Below, piece by piece: positions 10,070-20,117 of a stretch of DNA of 64,000 nt. A program made the position numbers and the translations under genes. Below the pieces are notes generated by a model. It had not been told where the DNA came from, did no database searches, and saw only the letters and a list, made by a program, of their open reading frames with translations. Numbering within the stretch: the first letter of the stretch is position 1; every line of letters starts with the position of its first letter. Source of the DNA: Candidatus Cryptobacteroides gallistercoris (GTDB taxonomy: Bacteria > Bacteroidota > Bacteroidia > Bacteroidales > UBA932). The stretch spans positions 1 to 64,000 of the forward strand of contig JADIMJ010000047.1 in the NCBI GenBank assembly GCA_017694835.1, given 5' to 3'.

Positions 10070-10115
10070 GATTCTGCCAAATAACAGATTTTCAGTTGAA
10101 AATAATTGCCGACAA

Positions 10116-10146
10116 TTTGTATAATCGGATTTTATATGTAACTTTG
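10116..10146 (+). promoter_or_regulatory. Promoter of rpsO
   Basis: TTTG-N19-TAACTTTG. Confidence 0.75.
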
Positions 10147-10215
10147 CGCCCGCTTGTTTTCCCGACAGGGCAAATATGCAATAAAATTTTATCAACTCAT
10201 TAATCTTTTTGCAAA

Positions 10216-10491
10216 ATGGCTGAATATTTACAGGCTGAAAAGAAGCAGGAGATTTTCGCGAAGTACGGAAAGTCTAATACGGACACCGGCTCTCCAGAGA
10301 GTCAAGTTGCTCTATTTTCCTACCGTATCGCTCATCTTACCGAGCATCTGAAAAGCAATAAGAAAGACCATGTCACACGTCTTTCTCTGCTCAAACTTGT
10401 CGGTAAGAGACGCCGTCTTCTTGATTACCTCAAGGAGAAGGACATCGAGAGATACAGAACTATCGTCAAGGAGCTTGGTCTCCGCAAATAA
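10216..10491 (+). CDS. rpsO: 30S ribosomal protein S15
   Basis: [53 protein letters not shown]. Confidence 0.98.
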   Translation: MAEYLQAEKKQEIFAKYGKSNTDTGSPESQVALFSYRIAHLTEHLKSNKKDHVTRLSLLKLVGKRRRLLDYLKEKDIERYRTIVKELGLRK

Positions 10492-10511
10492 CCGATACTT
10501 GTGTAGGACAG

Positions 10512-10545
10512 AAGGGGGTTTCCTGTATGGATTGCCCCCTTTTTC
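10512..10545 (+). terminator. Intrinsic terminator between rpsO and pnp
   Basis: AAGGGGG ... CCCCCTTTTTCTT. Confidence 0.75.
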
Positions 10546-10674
10546 TTGAAAAAGACTTTGGTCCCTGCTTACAAACGACCTGCGGCAGGACCAGAACACT
10601 ATATATTTACGAAGTACGAGGAAACAGTATTATTAATCAACTCCCATAGGGGGAGGCAGGTCGGAAAGACATTC

Positions 10675-13065
10675 ATGAACATCATCAACAAAAAAATCGA
10701 ATTGTCCGACGGTAGGACAATCGAAATCGAGACAGGCAAGCTGGCCAAGCAGGCAGACGGGTCGGTAGTCGTAAAAATGGGAGGCACAATGCTCCTCGCC
10801 TGCGTGACATGCGCAAAAGACGCCAAGGAAGATGTGGATTTTATGCCGCTTCAGGTTGACTACAAGGAGAAATTCGCTTCTGCGGGAAGATTCCCGGGCG
10901 GATTCATGAAGCGCGAAGGCAAGGCATCTGATGCTGAAATCCTTACTGCCAGACTTGTCGACAGGGCCCTCAGGCCTCTTTTCCCTGAGGATTTCCATGC
11001 GGAAGTATATGTGACAATCAATCTTATCTCGGCGGAGAAGGACATCCAGCCGGATGCCCTTGCAGGACTTGCCGCATCATCGGCCCTCGCCGTGAGCGAC
11101 ATCCCTTTCGGCGGCCCTATTTCTGAAGTGAGGGTTGCCAGAGTCGGCGGACAGCTCAGGATCAATCCGAATTTCAGCGAGATGGCTGATGCTGACATTG
11201 ACCTTATGGTAGCCGCCACATACGACAACATCATGATGGTTGAGGGCGAGATGAAGGAAGTGAGCGAGGCGGAGATGCTCGAGGCCATCAAGTTTGCCCA
11301 TGAGGAAATCAAGAAGCACTGCAAGGTGCAGATGGAACTCATGGAAGAGGCAGGAAAGACCGTGAAGAGGACTTACTGCCACGAGGAAAATGACGAAGAC
11401 CTCCGCAAGGCCGTAGAGGCATTCTGCTATGACAGGTGCTATGCCATCGCCAAGTCAGGCTCCGGCAAGCACGAGAGGTCCGATGCTTTTGACGCCCTCA
11501 AGGAAGAGTTCTACCAGACACTTCCGGAAGAGGAGCGTGAGGACAAGAAGATGATGGTCGAGAGATATTACCATGCAGTGGAAAAGGCTGCCATGAGAAA
11601 TATGATTCTGGATGAGGGCATGCGCCTTGACGGCCGCAGCACCACCCAGATCCGCCCTATCTGGTGCGAGGTCGGATATCTTCCGTGTGCGCACGGTTCA
11701 GCCATCTTCACGAGGGGAGAGACCCAGTCCCTTTCAACCGTGACCCTCGGCACCAAGCTTGACATGAAGGAGCTTGATGAAGTCCTTGTACAGGGTACTG
11801 AGCAGTTCGTGCTCCACTACAATTTCCCTCCTTTCTCCACAGGAGAGGCCAAGGCCCAGAGGGGAGTGGGACGCCGCGAGATCGGACACGGGAACCTCGC
11901 ATGGAGAGCCCTCAAGCCGATGGTTCCGCTTGCGCCGGAGAATCCGTATGCAGTAAGGGTTGTATCCGATATCCTTGAGTCGAACGGCTCTTCATCCATG
12001 GCCACCGTATGTGCCGGATGCCTTGCCCTCATGGATGCCGGAGTCAAGATAAAGAAGCCTGTAGCCGGAATCGCCATGGGCCTCATCACAGACGAGAAGA
12101 ATCCTAATGACAGATATGCCATCCTCAGCGATATCCTCGGAGACGAGGACCATCTCGGGGACATGGACTTCAAGGTGACAGGAACAAAGGACGGCATCAC
12201 AGCCACCCAGATGGACATCAAGGTGGACGGCCTTTCATACGATGTGCTTGAGAAAGCCCTTGAGCAGGCACGCCAGGGCAGGATGCACATCATGGGCGAG
12301 ATGATGAAATGCATCAGCGAGCCGCGTGAAGACTACAAGCCGTTCGTTCCGCGCATCGTCCAGATCAGAATCCCTGGAGACTTCATCGGCGCCGTCATCG
12401 GAAAGGGCGGAGAAGTCATCCAGAAGATTCAGAAGGAGACAGGCACTACAGTCACCATCACCGAGGAGAACAACAACGGCGTCAGCGAAGGAGTCGTCGA
12501 CATCTTCGGAGAGAACAAGGAGAATATGGACAAGGCTCTCGAGTGGATCAAGAACATCTGTGCAGTGCCTGAGGTCGGCCAGATATATCACGGGAAGGTC
12601 GTTTCGGTGCTTGAATTCGGAGCATTCGTCGAGATTCTCCCGGGCAAGGAAGGACTCCTCCATATCTCAGAGCTTGACTGGGGCAAGACCGACAAGGTCG
12701 AGGATGTCATCAATGTCGGCGACGAGGTGGATGTGAAGCTACTTGAAATCGACCCTAAGACCGGAAAGATGAGGCTCTCCCGCAAGGCTCTCATTGAAAA
12801 GCCGGATGGGTATGTTGAGCCGGAGCGCAGGCCTCGTCCGCAGAACGGGGACAGGGGACCGCGCCGTGAAGGCCGTCCGAACGGAAACGGCCGCCGCGAT
12901 GACAGAAAAGGTTCAGATGACCGTCGTCAGACCAGGGCTCCTCGCCGCGACAATACCCGCAGGGCTCCTCGCCATGACCAGCAGAATCAGCCGGAAAGTC
13001 AGGCCAATAATGACTTTGATGCCGGCTTTGACACTCCGGACTACAACAATTCCGAGATGTTCTGA
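10675..13065 (+). CDS. pnp: Polyribonucleotide nucleotidyltransferase
   Basis: RNase PH repeats, KH ([26 protein letters not shown]) and S1 ([33 protein letters not shown]) domains; start at [29 protein letters not shown]. Confidence 0.98.
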   Translation: MNIINKKIELSDGRTIEIETGKLAKQADGSVVVKMGGTMLLACVTCAKDAKEDVDFMPLQVDYKEKFASAGRFPGGFMKREGKASDAEILTARLVDRALRPLFPEDFHAEVYVTINLISAEKDIQPDALAGLAASSALAVSDIPFGGPISEVRVARVGGQLRINPNFSEMADADIDLMVAATYDNIMMVEGEMKEVSEAEMLEAIKFAHEEIKKHCKVQMELMEEAGKTVKRTYCHEENDEDLRKAVEAFCYDRCYAIAKSGSGKHERSDAFDALKEEFYQTLPEEEREDKKMMVERYYHAVEKAAMRNMILDEGMRLDGRSTTQIRPIWCEVGYLPCAHGSAIFTRGETQSLSTVTLGTKLDMKELDEVLVQGTEQFVLHYNFPPFSTGEAKAQRGVGRREIGHGNLAWRALKPMVPLAPENPYAVRVVSDILESNGSSSMATVCAGCLALMDAGVKIKKPVAGIAMGLITDEKNPNDRYAILSDILGDEDHLGDMDFKVTGTKDGITATQMDIKVDGLSYDVLEKALEQARQGRMHIMGEMMKCISEPREDYKPFVPRIVQIRIPGDFIGAVIGKGGEVIQKIQKETGTTVTITEENNNGVSEGVVDIFGENKENMDKALEWIKNICAVPEVGQIYHGKVVSVLEFGAFVEILPGKEGLLHISELDWGKTDKVEDVINVGDEVDVKLLEIDPKTGKMRLSRKALIEKPDGYVEPERRPRPQNGDRGPRREGRPNGNGRRDDRKGSDDRRQTRAPRRDNTRRAPRHDQQNQPESQANNDFDAGFDTPDYNNSEMF

Positions 13066-13100
13066 AACTGACCCCGGGAATTTTTCCGGGGCAGGACACA

Positions 13101-13142
13101 ATACAAAGACAGCCCGACAAAACAATCGGGCTGTCTTTGTAT
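13101..13142. terminator. Bidirectional intrinsic terminator
   Basis: Perfect 17-bp stem ATACAAAGACAGCCCGA / TCGGGCTGTCTTTGTAT with loop CAAAACAA between convergent genes. Confidence 0.9.
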
Positions 13143-13175
13143 TTTTCCGACTCTTTGGCTCCGCCTGCCGCGATT

Positions 13176-14492
13176 TTATCGGGATGGTGTCCGTCTGCGG
13201 AATCTGATGTAATAGAATATGCCGGCAACGGTCAGGCCGATCGGGAAGCCCATCCAGATGCCGGTGATGCCCAGTCCGGCCTTGAATCCGAGCAGATATG
13301 CGGAAGGGATGGCTATCAGGTAGTAGCTTACAAAAGCCATCAGCATTATCGGCTTCACATCCTGTATGCCCCTTAGGGCATTGCAGAAGCACAGCTGCAG
13401 GCCGTCTCCGAACTGGTAGGTGAAGAGCACGATGAGAAGGGACAGGGCGATGGCAGTCACTTCCTCTGAATCCGTGAACATCCCGACAATCGGGAACCTG
13501 AAGAGCCAGATTGCGGTACAGAAAAATACTGATACCGCAAGTATCATGAAGTATCCTTTGGAGGCATAGCCCCGGACGGATTTCATGTCATTCTGTCCGT
13601 ACGCATTGCTGACAAGCACTGAAACGGCGGTCGCAAGTCCGGTCATCAGCATGAAGCATATCTGGGATATTGTGAGTGTCACCTGATGGGCAGCCAGTGT
13701 CGTCGCGCCGAGCCAGCCGGCCATTACCGCGCTCATGGTGAAGGTGGATGTCTCCATGCCCGTCTGCAGGGCAAGAGGGTATCCCAGGCTGAAGAGTCTT
13801 CTGATGCCTTTTCTTGAGACCTTTGACTGCCGGAAAGCCTGATAATACTCTTTCAGCGACTTTGAGTTCATGAGCCATGCGGCAAAGACGACCAGCATTG
13901 CAATGCGCGAGAAGAGTGTGCTGAGGCCGGCGCCGAGCAGCCCGAGTTCCGGGAATCCCAGTTTCCCGTAGATGAGTACCCAGTTGCCGAATATGTTCAG
14001 CAGGTTGCCTCCCATAAGCAGGCACATTGCCACGACCGGGCGGCAGATGCCGTCGCTGAACTGTTTCAGAGTGTTGAACCCCAGGGCGAAGATGGTGGAT
14101 ATGCCGACCACGATGAAATATGGCCTGATGATGGGCAGAAGTTCCGGTTCCTGCCCGAACCGGTCCAGGAAGGCGTAGATTATTGCGAGGACTACAAGGC
14201 CGGTGATGCCGACAGCTCCATTTACCGCAAGGCCGTTCTTCACTGCTGCCCCGATGCCGCGGCTGTCATTTTTCCCGAACAGCGAGCCCACCACCGGAGT
14301 GAGGCCGCAGGCAAATCCCAGTTCCGTGAATATGAACAGATTGATGATGCCGTTGACAAAAGAGGACGCGGCAAGGTCATCGACTCCGTACCATCCGATC
14401 ATAATGTTGTCGGCGAAGCTCAGGATGATGACACAGGCCTGCCCCAGCATTATGGGAATGCCGATCTTAAGTATTTCCCTGATTTTCTGCAT
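13176..14492 (-). CDS. MATE family efflux transporter
   Basis: 12-TM protein, MLGQACVIILSFADNIMIGWYGVDDLAASSFVNGIINLF. Confidence 0.92.
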   Translation of the reverse strand: MQKIREILKIGIPIMLGQACVIILSFADNIMIGWYGVDDLAASSFVNGIINLFIFTELGFACGLTPVVGSLFGKNDSRGIGAAVKNGLAVNGAVGITGLVVLAIIYAFLDRFGQEPELLPIIRPYFIVVGISTIFALGFNTLKQFSDGICRPVVAMCLLMGGNLLNIFGNWVLIYGKLGFPELGLLGAGLSTLFSRIAMLVVFAAWLMNSKSLKEYYQAFRQSKVSRKGIRRLFSLGYPLALQTGMETSTFTMSAVMAGWLGATTLAAHQVTLTISQICFMLMTGLATAVSVLVSNAYGQNDMKSVRGYASKGYFMILAVSVFFCTAIWLFRFPIVGMFTDSEEVTAIALSLLIVLFTYQFGDGLQLCFCNALRGIQDVKPIMLMAFVSYYLIAIPSAYLLGFKAGLGITGIWMGFPIGLTVAGIFYYIRFRRRTPSR

Positions 14493-16135
14493 CAGATAGT
14501 GGGAGACACAAGGGCCTTCTTCAGCTGCTCGTCATATCTGAGGGCAATCTTTACCCCTGCTTCCTGATACCAGTACCTCACGGCTATCTCTTCTTCTATG
14601 AACGGGAGGATTTCGTCTTTTTTCAGCCGGATGAATCTTTCCTTGTCTATGTCGATGGCTTCTTCAAGTGCGTCGAGTTCCGCCTTCATCGTATCCGTCA
14701 GCCCGTCCTTCCCGAGTTCCGCCTTCATCTGGTCAAACAGGGTCTTCGCGCTGCTCCTGTAGTCAAAGTCCTGGGTTCCGGCAAAGCTTATGAAGTCTTC
14801 GAAATCAGCGTCGGTGAAATGGAAGTCGTCAACTGCGGGGATGCTGTCGTGCTCTCTGACGAATTTCAGCACATAGTTGTCGATTACTCCCGAGAGTACC
14901 AGGGAGTAGACGAGCCGGCTGTATTCCGGAGACTCAATGATGACGTCAGGCGTTATGCCGCCGCCGTCACGGACTGTCCGCCCTCCTGCCGTCTTGAATT
15001 CGTGGGTGAGGGAGTCCGGTATGTGCCCCACGCTTCCGTCCTCGTTGCGGTGGCTGTAGTCGATTGCCTGGACACATCTTCCGCTTGGGGTGTAGTATTT
15101 TGCAGTGGTGACCTTTAGCTGCCCGTTGTATACAATCGGGCGTATGGACTGCACAAGTCCCTTCCCGTATGTCCTTTCTCCCATGATTGTACCCCTGTCG
15201 AGGTCCTGTATGGCCCCGGATACGATTTCTGACGATGAGGCCGAGCCGGAGTCGACCATGACAATCAGCGGAATGAGAGTGTCTGCCGGCTCTTTGTCAG
15301 TCCTGTATTCTTTCACTGACTTGGGGCTGTTCCCCTTTGCAGTGACCACGAGCGAACCTTTCGGCACAAAAAGCGAGACGATGTCTATGGCTTCACTCAT
15401 GAGTCCTCCGCCGTTGCCCCGGAGGTCCAGCACAAGCCTCTTCATTCCAAGGCTTTTCAGCTCCGGCAGCAGGCTGCGGATTTCGTTTGAGACTTTTTCC
15501 GTGAATCCGGTCTGCCTGATGTATCCGGTAGTGTCGTCAAGCATCCCTGCATATTCGATGTCGGGTATGTGAATCCTTTCCCTGACGATTGCAACATCCA
15601 CTGTGTCGCCTCCCCGTACTTTCTTCACCTTGAAATGCACTGTGGTGCCCGGCTTGCCTTTCATCCGGTCGCTGCTCTCTGCGGCAACCAGACCCTTTGT
15701 GGGCTGTCCGTCTATTGAAATGATTTCATCTCCGCACACAAGTCCGCTCCTGTATGCCGGTGAACCGTAGTATGGCTCGTTGATGACGACATTGCTGTCG
15801 ACCTGCTTGTAAATGATGGCACCGATGCCTCCGTATGTCTTGGACAGCATCATCTCAAGGTCTTCATTCTCTTCTTCGGGAATATATATTGTGTACGGGT
15901 CAAGGCTCTCGAGCATTTCGTCGATTCCTGCCTTCATTATCCTGTCCAGAGGAAGAGAGTCCACATAGGAAAGGTTCAGTTCCTTCAGTATCGAATTCCC
16001 GATCTCCACCCACTGGCCGAGCTTGAAACTTCTTGACTGGGCTTCAGCCGGAATGCCGGCGAATCCTGATGCTGCGGCAAATACAAGTCCTGCCGCGAGT
16101 GAATATGCTGCCTTTTTCATTGCATTAGCTTTCAT
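14492..16135 (-). CDS. S41 family C-terminal processing peptidase (PDZ + tail-specific protease)
   Basis: YGGIGAIIYKQ..VVINEPYYGSPAYRSGLVCGDEIISIDG; VDSGSASSSEIVSGAIQDLDRGTIMGERTYGKGLVQ. N-terminus approximate. Confidence 0.93.
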   Translation of the reverse strand: MKANAMKKAAYSLAAGLVFAAASGFAGIPAEAQSRSFKLGQWVEIGNSILKELNLSYVDSLPLDRIMKAGIDEMLESLDPYTIYIPEEENEDLEMMLSKTYGGIGAIIYKQVDSNVVINEPYYGSPAYRSGLVCGDEIISIDGQPTKGLVAAESSDRMKGKPGTTVHFKVKKVRGGDTVDVAIVRERIHIPDIEYAGMLDDTTGYIRQTGFTEKVSNEIRSLLPELKSLGMKRLVLDLRGNGGGLMSEAIDIVSLFVPKGSLVVTAKGNSPKSVKEYRTDKEPADTLIPLIVMVDSGSASSSEIVSGAIQDLDRGTIMGERTYGKGLVQSIRPIVYNGQLKVTTAKYYTPSGRCVQAIDYSHRNEDGSVGHIPDSLTHEFKTAGGRTVRDGGGITPDVIIESPEYSRLVYSLVLSGVIDNYVLKFVREHDSIPAVDDFHFTDADFEDFISFAGTQDFDYRSSAKTLFDQMKAELGKDGLTDTMKAELDALEEAIDIDKERFIRLKKDEILPFIEEEIAVRYWYQEAGVKIALRYDEQLKKALVSPTI

Positions 16136-16205
16136 CGTCATAAATTTATTTCTGCCGGTCATCCCGTGCAGCCGTTTGAAAAATCAGACGACAAAATTAT
16201 AAAAA

Positions 16206-16240
16206 TTTGCATATAATTAAGAATGGATTTAATACCTTTG
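16206..16240 (+). promoter_or_regulatory. Promoter upstream of rdgB
   Basis: TTTG-N23-TACCTTTG. Confidence 0.5.
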
Positions 16241-16278
16241 CACGGATTTTATTAAAGTGGTTAAATAGGCAGTATTTT

Positions 16279-16911
16279 ATGAAGATTGTTTTTGCAACGG
16301 GCAATGGCGGAAAACTGCGTGAAGCATCAGAGATTCTCGGCGAAGGGTTTGAGCTCGTTACCTTGGCCGAAGCCGGTATTGAAGAGGAGATACCGGAGAC
16401 GGGAAAGACATTGAGGGCCAATTCAATACTGAAGGCTGACCATGTCTGGAACAAATGTGGCGAAACATGCTTCGCCGATGATACGGGACTTGAGGTCGAT
16501 GCCTTGGGCGGAGCCCCCGGCGTCCGTACGGCAAGATATGCCGGAGAAGACAAGGATTTCGACAAGAACATTGACAAGCTCCTGTATGAGCTTTCGGTGC
16601 TTGAGACGGAGGCTTCGATGGCCGCGTCGGCTGGCCTGAAGGTAAAGAAAATCTCCCGCAGGGCAAGGTTCAGAAGCGTAGTGACTCTGATAATAGCCGG
16701 CGAGAGGCATATTTTTGAGGGCGTGCTGGAAGGCACGATAGCCAGGACCAGGTCCGGTAACGGTGGCTTCGGCTATGATCCCGTCTTCATCCCCGATGAA
16801 TTTCCGGGGCAGACTCTTGCGGATATCACTGAAGAACAGAAAAATTCAATTTCGCACAGGGGCAAGGCGCTCCGTGCCATGGCAGAATACCTGAAAGGCC
16901 TCAAGGGCTGA
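16279..16911 (+). CDS. rdgB: Non-canonical purine NTP pyrophosphatase (RdgB/HAM1)
   Basis: MKIVFATGNGGKLREASEIL; CFADDTGLEVDALGGAPGVRTARYAGE; NGGFGYDPVFIPD. Confidence 0.95.
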   Translation: MKIVFATGNGGKLREASEILGEGFELVTLAEAGIEEEIPETGKTLRANSILKADHVWNKCGETCFADDTGLEVDALGGAPGVRTARYAGEDKDFDKNIDKLLYELSVLETEASMAASAGLKVKKISRRARFRSVVTLIIAGERHIFEGVLEGTIARTRSGNGGFGYDPVFIPDEFPGQTLADITEEQKNSISHRGKALRAMAEYLKGLKG

Positions 16912-16951
16912 CTCGTCTTAAATCCCCGGCTGCGGGAATTCTTGTCTGATT

Positions 16952-17608
16952 ATGGAAGTCACTTCTGAACTCATAGTATTGCATGCGACGAAGTTCGGGG
17001 AGAATTCCGTTGTCGTGCATACTGTCGGGGACAGATACGGAAGGCGCAGCTTTCTCGTCAAAGGGGCTGGGAAGAAGTCGCTGATGTCCCTCTTCCTTCC
17101 GATGAATATCATTGAGGCGGATATCATCGAGTCACCGAAGTCGAAGTTATACACTGCGAGAAACCTCTCGGCAAGATATCCGCTTGCCGGTATCAGGAAC
17201 AGCCTTTACAAGAACACCATCACTCTTTTCCTGAGCGAGGTGCTGTATCGTGTCGTCAAGGACGGAACCATGGAGCAGGGGCTGTTCGAATGGTGTGAGA
17301 AGAATATACTGCTTCTGGATGCGATGGAGTCGGACTTCAGCAATTTTCACATAAGATTTCTGCTGGAGCTTACTGTGGTGCTGGGCTTCAGCCCGTCATC
17401 GGAAGACTTCCTCCCGTTCTCCGGCGCACATCAGGACCTGATGGAGAGGCTTCTCCGCTCATCGTTCAGCGAGTCCATGCTGATACCCATGTCCGGAGAA
17501 CTCCGCAATGCCCTTGCAGAGGAAATTCTCCGGTACATAGAATATCACATAGAGTCTTCGGTGAACATAAATTCACTGAAAGTGCTGCGAGAACTGTTCA
17601 GAAGCTGA
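16952..17608 (+). CDS. recO: DNA repair protein RecO
   Basis: ELIVLHATKFGENSVVVHTVGDRYGRRSFLVKG N-terminal OB domain, RecO-like length and layout. Confidence 0.88.
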   Translation: MEVTSELIVLHATKFGENSVVVHTVGDRYGRRSFLVKGAGKKSLMSLFLPMNIIEADIIESPKSKLYTARNLSARYPLAGIRNSLYKNTITLFLSEVLYRVVKDGTMEQGLFEWCEKNILLLDAMESDFSNFHIRFLLELTVVLGFSPSSEDFLPFSGAHQDLMERLLRSSFSESMLIPMSGELRNALAEEILRYIEYHIESSVNINSLKVLRELFRS

Positions 17609-17622
17609 ATCTTTCCGGCTGT

Positions 17623-19116
17623 TCAGAAGTTGAAAATTTCAGAAGGAGTCCTGGATTCTTCCATCAGCCTGAGCATTTCTTCTGCAATGTCGGGATGTTC
17701 CGCGGCAATGTCATTTTTCTCCTGAGGGTCTTCCTTGAGATTGTAGAGCTGGATTTTCCCTCCGGCCGAGCGGTCATAGACAATGCCTTTCCAATAGTCT
17801 TTGAGGATGGCCTGGCGTCCGTTTTCCTCGTGGAATTCCCAGTAGAGCCATTCATGCTTCTCCTGCTCTCCTGTCCCCGTCAGAGTCGGGAGATATGAGA
17901 TGCCGTCCGTCACCTCCGCACTGTCTGGGCCGGCCGCGCTTGCCGTACCTGTCATTCCCGGCCCTGCTGTCCCGTATTTTTCCAGAATGTCGGCTACCGT
18001 AGGCATGAAGTCCCAGAATGCGGAGACATGGTCCGTCTTGCTGCCCGGCTCGACTTTGCCCGGCCACCGGACAATCATCGGGACTCTGATGCCGCCTTCG
18101 TAGAGGTCCCTCTTGATGCCGCGCAGGCCTCCGCTGCTGTTGAAGAAGTCCGGGTCGGCTCCGCCTTCGATATGAGGGCCGTTGTCGGAAGTGAATATTA
18201 TTATGGTATTCCCGGCGATTCCGGCCTTTTCCACGGCATCGGCGATTTCACCGACCTGCCTGTCAAGGAGACTTACCATCGCGGCGAATGCCGCATGCGG
18301 ATATTCCTGTGAACCGTAGCTGCCGAGCCTGCGTTCCTGCAGGTCGTTGCATCCGCGGTATTCCGGGTCCGGCTGGAACTTTCCCTTATATTCTTTCAGC
18401 TCTTCCTCCGGCAGCCTGAGTTCGGCGTGCGGGATGGTTGTCGTGTACATCATAAGGAAAGGCCTTCCGCTGTTCTCCCGAATGAATTCCAGCGCCTGCT
18501 CATGAATCAGGTACGGGGCGTACTGCCTTCCTTCATCAGAGGATTCCGTCCCCGAACCAGCGGCATTTGCCCGGTCTGGCGCCGTCCCTTGGTCCAGCAT
18601 GACTTTCTCCCCGTTGTGCCACAGATGGTCAGGGTAGTAGCAGTGCGCCAGCCTCTGGCAATTGTAGCCGTAGAATTCATCGACGCCCTGATTCTCGGGT
18701 GCACCTTCCGTCCCCGGGGCACCGAGTCCCCATTTCCCGAAGACTCCGGTCACATATCCGTATCCTTTTGCCATACGGAATACATTCCATGTGTCTCCCG
18801 GAATAGGGTGCTGCCCTTCGACCGGACATTCTTTGTTGCCTCTGACCGGTGTGTGTCCCGTATGCAGCCCCGTAATCAGGCTTGAGCGCGACGGAGCACT
18901 CACCGGAGCCCCGGCATAATGCCTTGTGAACATAATGCCCTGTGCTGCCAGACTGTCAATCTCCGGCGTGCTGAACCGTTCCTGTCCATAACATCCGAGA
19001 TCCCCGTATCCGAGGTCGTCGGCAAGTATAAAAATAATATTGGGGGTGGTGTCCTGGGCCTTTGAGCAAGAAAGCAGAGGCAGTGCCGCCATCCCTAAGG
19101 CAAGAAATCTGTTCAT
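17623..19116 (-). CDS. Serine-type sulfatase (arylsulfatase family), lipoprotein
   Basis: PNIIFILADDLGYGDLGCYGQ; SAPSRSSLITG sulfatase motif with Ser; lipobox LLSCSK. Confidence 0.95.
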   Translation of the reverse strand: MNRFLALGMAALPLLSCSKAQDTTPNIIFILADDLGYGDLGCYGQERFSTPEIDSLAAQGIMFTRHYAGAPVSAPSRSSLITGLHTGHTPVRGNKECPVEGQHPIPGDTWNVFRMAKGYGYVTGVFGKWGLGAPGTEGAPENQGVDEFYGYNCQRLAHCYYPDHLWHNGEKVMLDQGTAPDRANAAGSGTESSDEGRQYAPYLIHEQALEFIRENSGRPFLMMYTTTIPHAELRLPEEELKEYKGKFQPDPEYRGCNDLQERRLGSYGSQEYPHAAFAAMVSLLDRQVGEIADAVEKAGIAGNTIIIFTSDNGPHIEGGADPDFFNSSGGLRGIKRDLYEGGIRVPMIVRWPGKVEPGSKTDHVSAFWDFMPTVADILEKYGTAGPGMTGTASAAGPDSAEVTDGISYLPTLTGTGEQEKHEWLYWEFHEENGRQAILKDYWKGIVYDRSAGGKIQLYNLKEDPQEKNDIAAEHPDIAEEMLRLMEESRTPSEIFNF

Positions 19117-19120
19117 ATGG

Positions 19121-19188
19121 TTCCTGTCCTGTTTGGGTTTCTGACCTTTCCAGGTTTCTGTCCTGTTTGGGTTTCTGACCTTTCCAGG
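19121..19188. repeat. Two 34-bp tandem repeats adjacent to the sulfatase start
   Basis: TTCCTGTCCTGTTTGGGTTTCTGACCTTTCCAGG / TTTCTGTCCTGTTTGGGTTTCTGACCTTTCCAGG, one mismatch. Confidence 0.95.
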
Positions 19189-19194
19189 CTGACC

Positions 19195-19359
19195 TTATTC
19201 TTCCTCCGGCTTGAAATCTTCCTTGCCTACGCCGCAGAGCGGGCATACCCAATCCTCGGGAAGGTCTTCGAATGCTGTTCCTGCTGCAATTCCGTTGTCC
19301 GGATCTCCGGCTGCGGGGTCATAGACATATCCGCAGATTACGCATACATACTTTTTCAT
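19195..19359 (-). CDS. Rubredoxin (54 aa; absent from the ORF track because of length)
   Basis: [54 protein letters not shown] with both CxxCG metal-binding motifs. Confidence 0.97.
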   Translation of the reverse strand: MKKYVCVICGYVYDPAAGDPDNGIAAGTAFEDLPEDWVCPLCGVGKEDFKPEEE

Positions 19360-19406
19360 CTTGTCCTGTATTTAATTGTATTGATGTTTTAAATCGGCTG
19401 CCTGAT

Positions 19407-19470
19407 GTCCAGTTGTTCCAGTGTCCAATTGTATTGATGCTCAATTGTTCTGGTGCTCATCTGTTCTGAT
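19407..19470. repeat. Four degenerate 16-bp tandem repeats
   Basis: GTCCAGTTGTTCCAGT GTCCAATTGTATTGAT GCTCAATTGTTCTGGT GCTCATCTGTTCTGAT, exact 16-bp phase. Confidence 0.85.
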
Positions 19471-19479
19471 TCCGGAGGG

Positions 19480-20058
19480 TCAGTGCATCAGCCTGTCTTC
19501 CGCTTTTCCCCAGTCGGTGAGACCGAGGCATGTGCTTATGTAGTCTGCGCGCCTGTTGCGGTAGTCAATGTAATAGGCGTGCTCCCACACATCCACCGTC
19601 ATCAGCGGGTTGAGGCCGTCTGTCATAGGGTTGCCGGCATTCTGTTTCTGTATTATCGAAAGTCTGCCGTCCTTGTCTTCGGCGAGCCAGGCCCATCCGG
19701 AACCGAACAGTCCGGCCGCAGCCTTGGCAAAGGCCTCCCTGAAAGCCGATTCCGAACCGAAGTCTCTGGCAATCCTGTCAGCAAGGCGCCCTGACATGGC
19801 GGCCGGTGCAGGCGAAAGTGTCTGGAAGAAGAAAGTGTGGTTCCAAGTCTGTGCCGCATTGTTGAATATGCTTCCCTCCGATTTGAGGATAATCTCCTTC
19901 AGCGGCATATTCTCATATTGCGTTCCGGCAATGAGCTTGTTGAGATTGTCTACATATGTCTGAAGATGTTTGCCGTAATGGAATTCGAGCGTCTCCCTGC
20001 TCATCCCCGGCTCAAGGGCATCAAGTGCGTATGGGAGTTCCGGCATTGTGTGTTTCAT
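19480..20058 (-). CDS. Superoxide dismutase (Fe/Mn family)
   Basis: PELPYALDALEPGMSRETLEFHYGKHLQTYVDNLNKLI; QTWNHTFFFQTL; DVWEHAYYIDYRNRRADYI. Confidence 0.97.
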   Translation of the reverse strand: MKHTMPELPYALDALEPGMSRETLEFHYGKHLQTYVDNLNKLIAGTQYENMPLKEIILKSEGSIFNNAAQTWNHTFFFQTLSPAPAAMSGRLADRIARDFGSESAFREAFAKAAAGLFGSGWAWLAEDKDGRLSIIQKQNAGNPMTDGLNPLMTVDVWEHAYYIDYRNRRADYISTCLGLTDWGKAEDRLMH

Positions 20059-20117
20059 GGCTGTGTGTTTGAAATGGTTGTGAAAATATTTGAATGTTTG
20101 GTGGCTAACCGGCCTTT

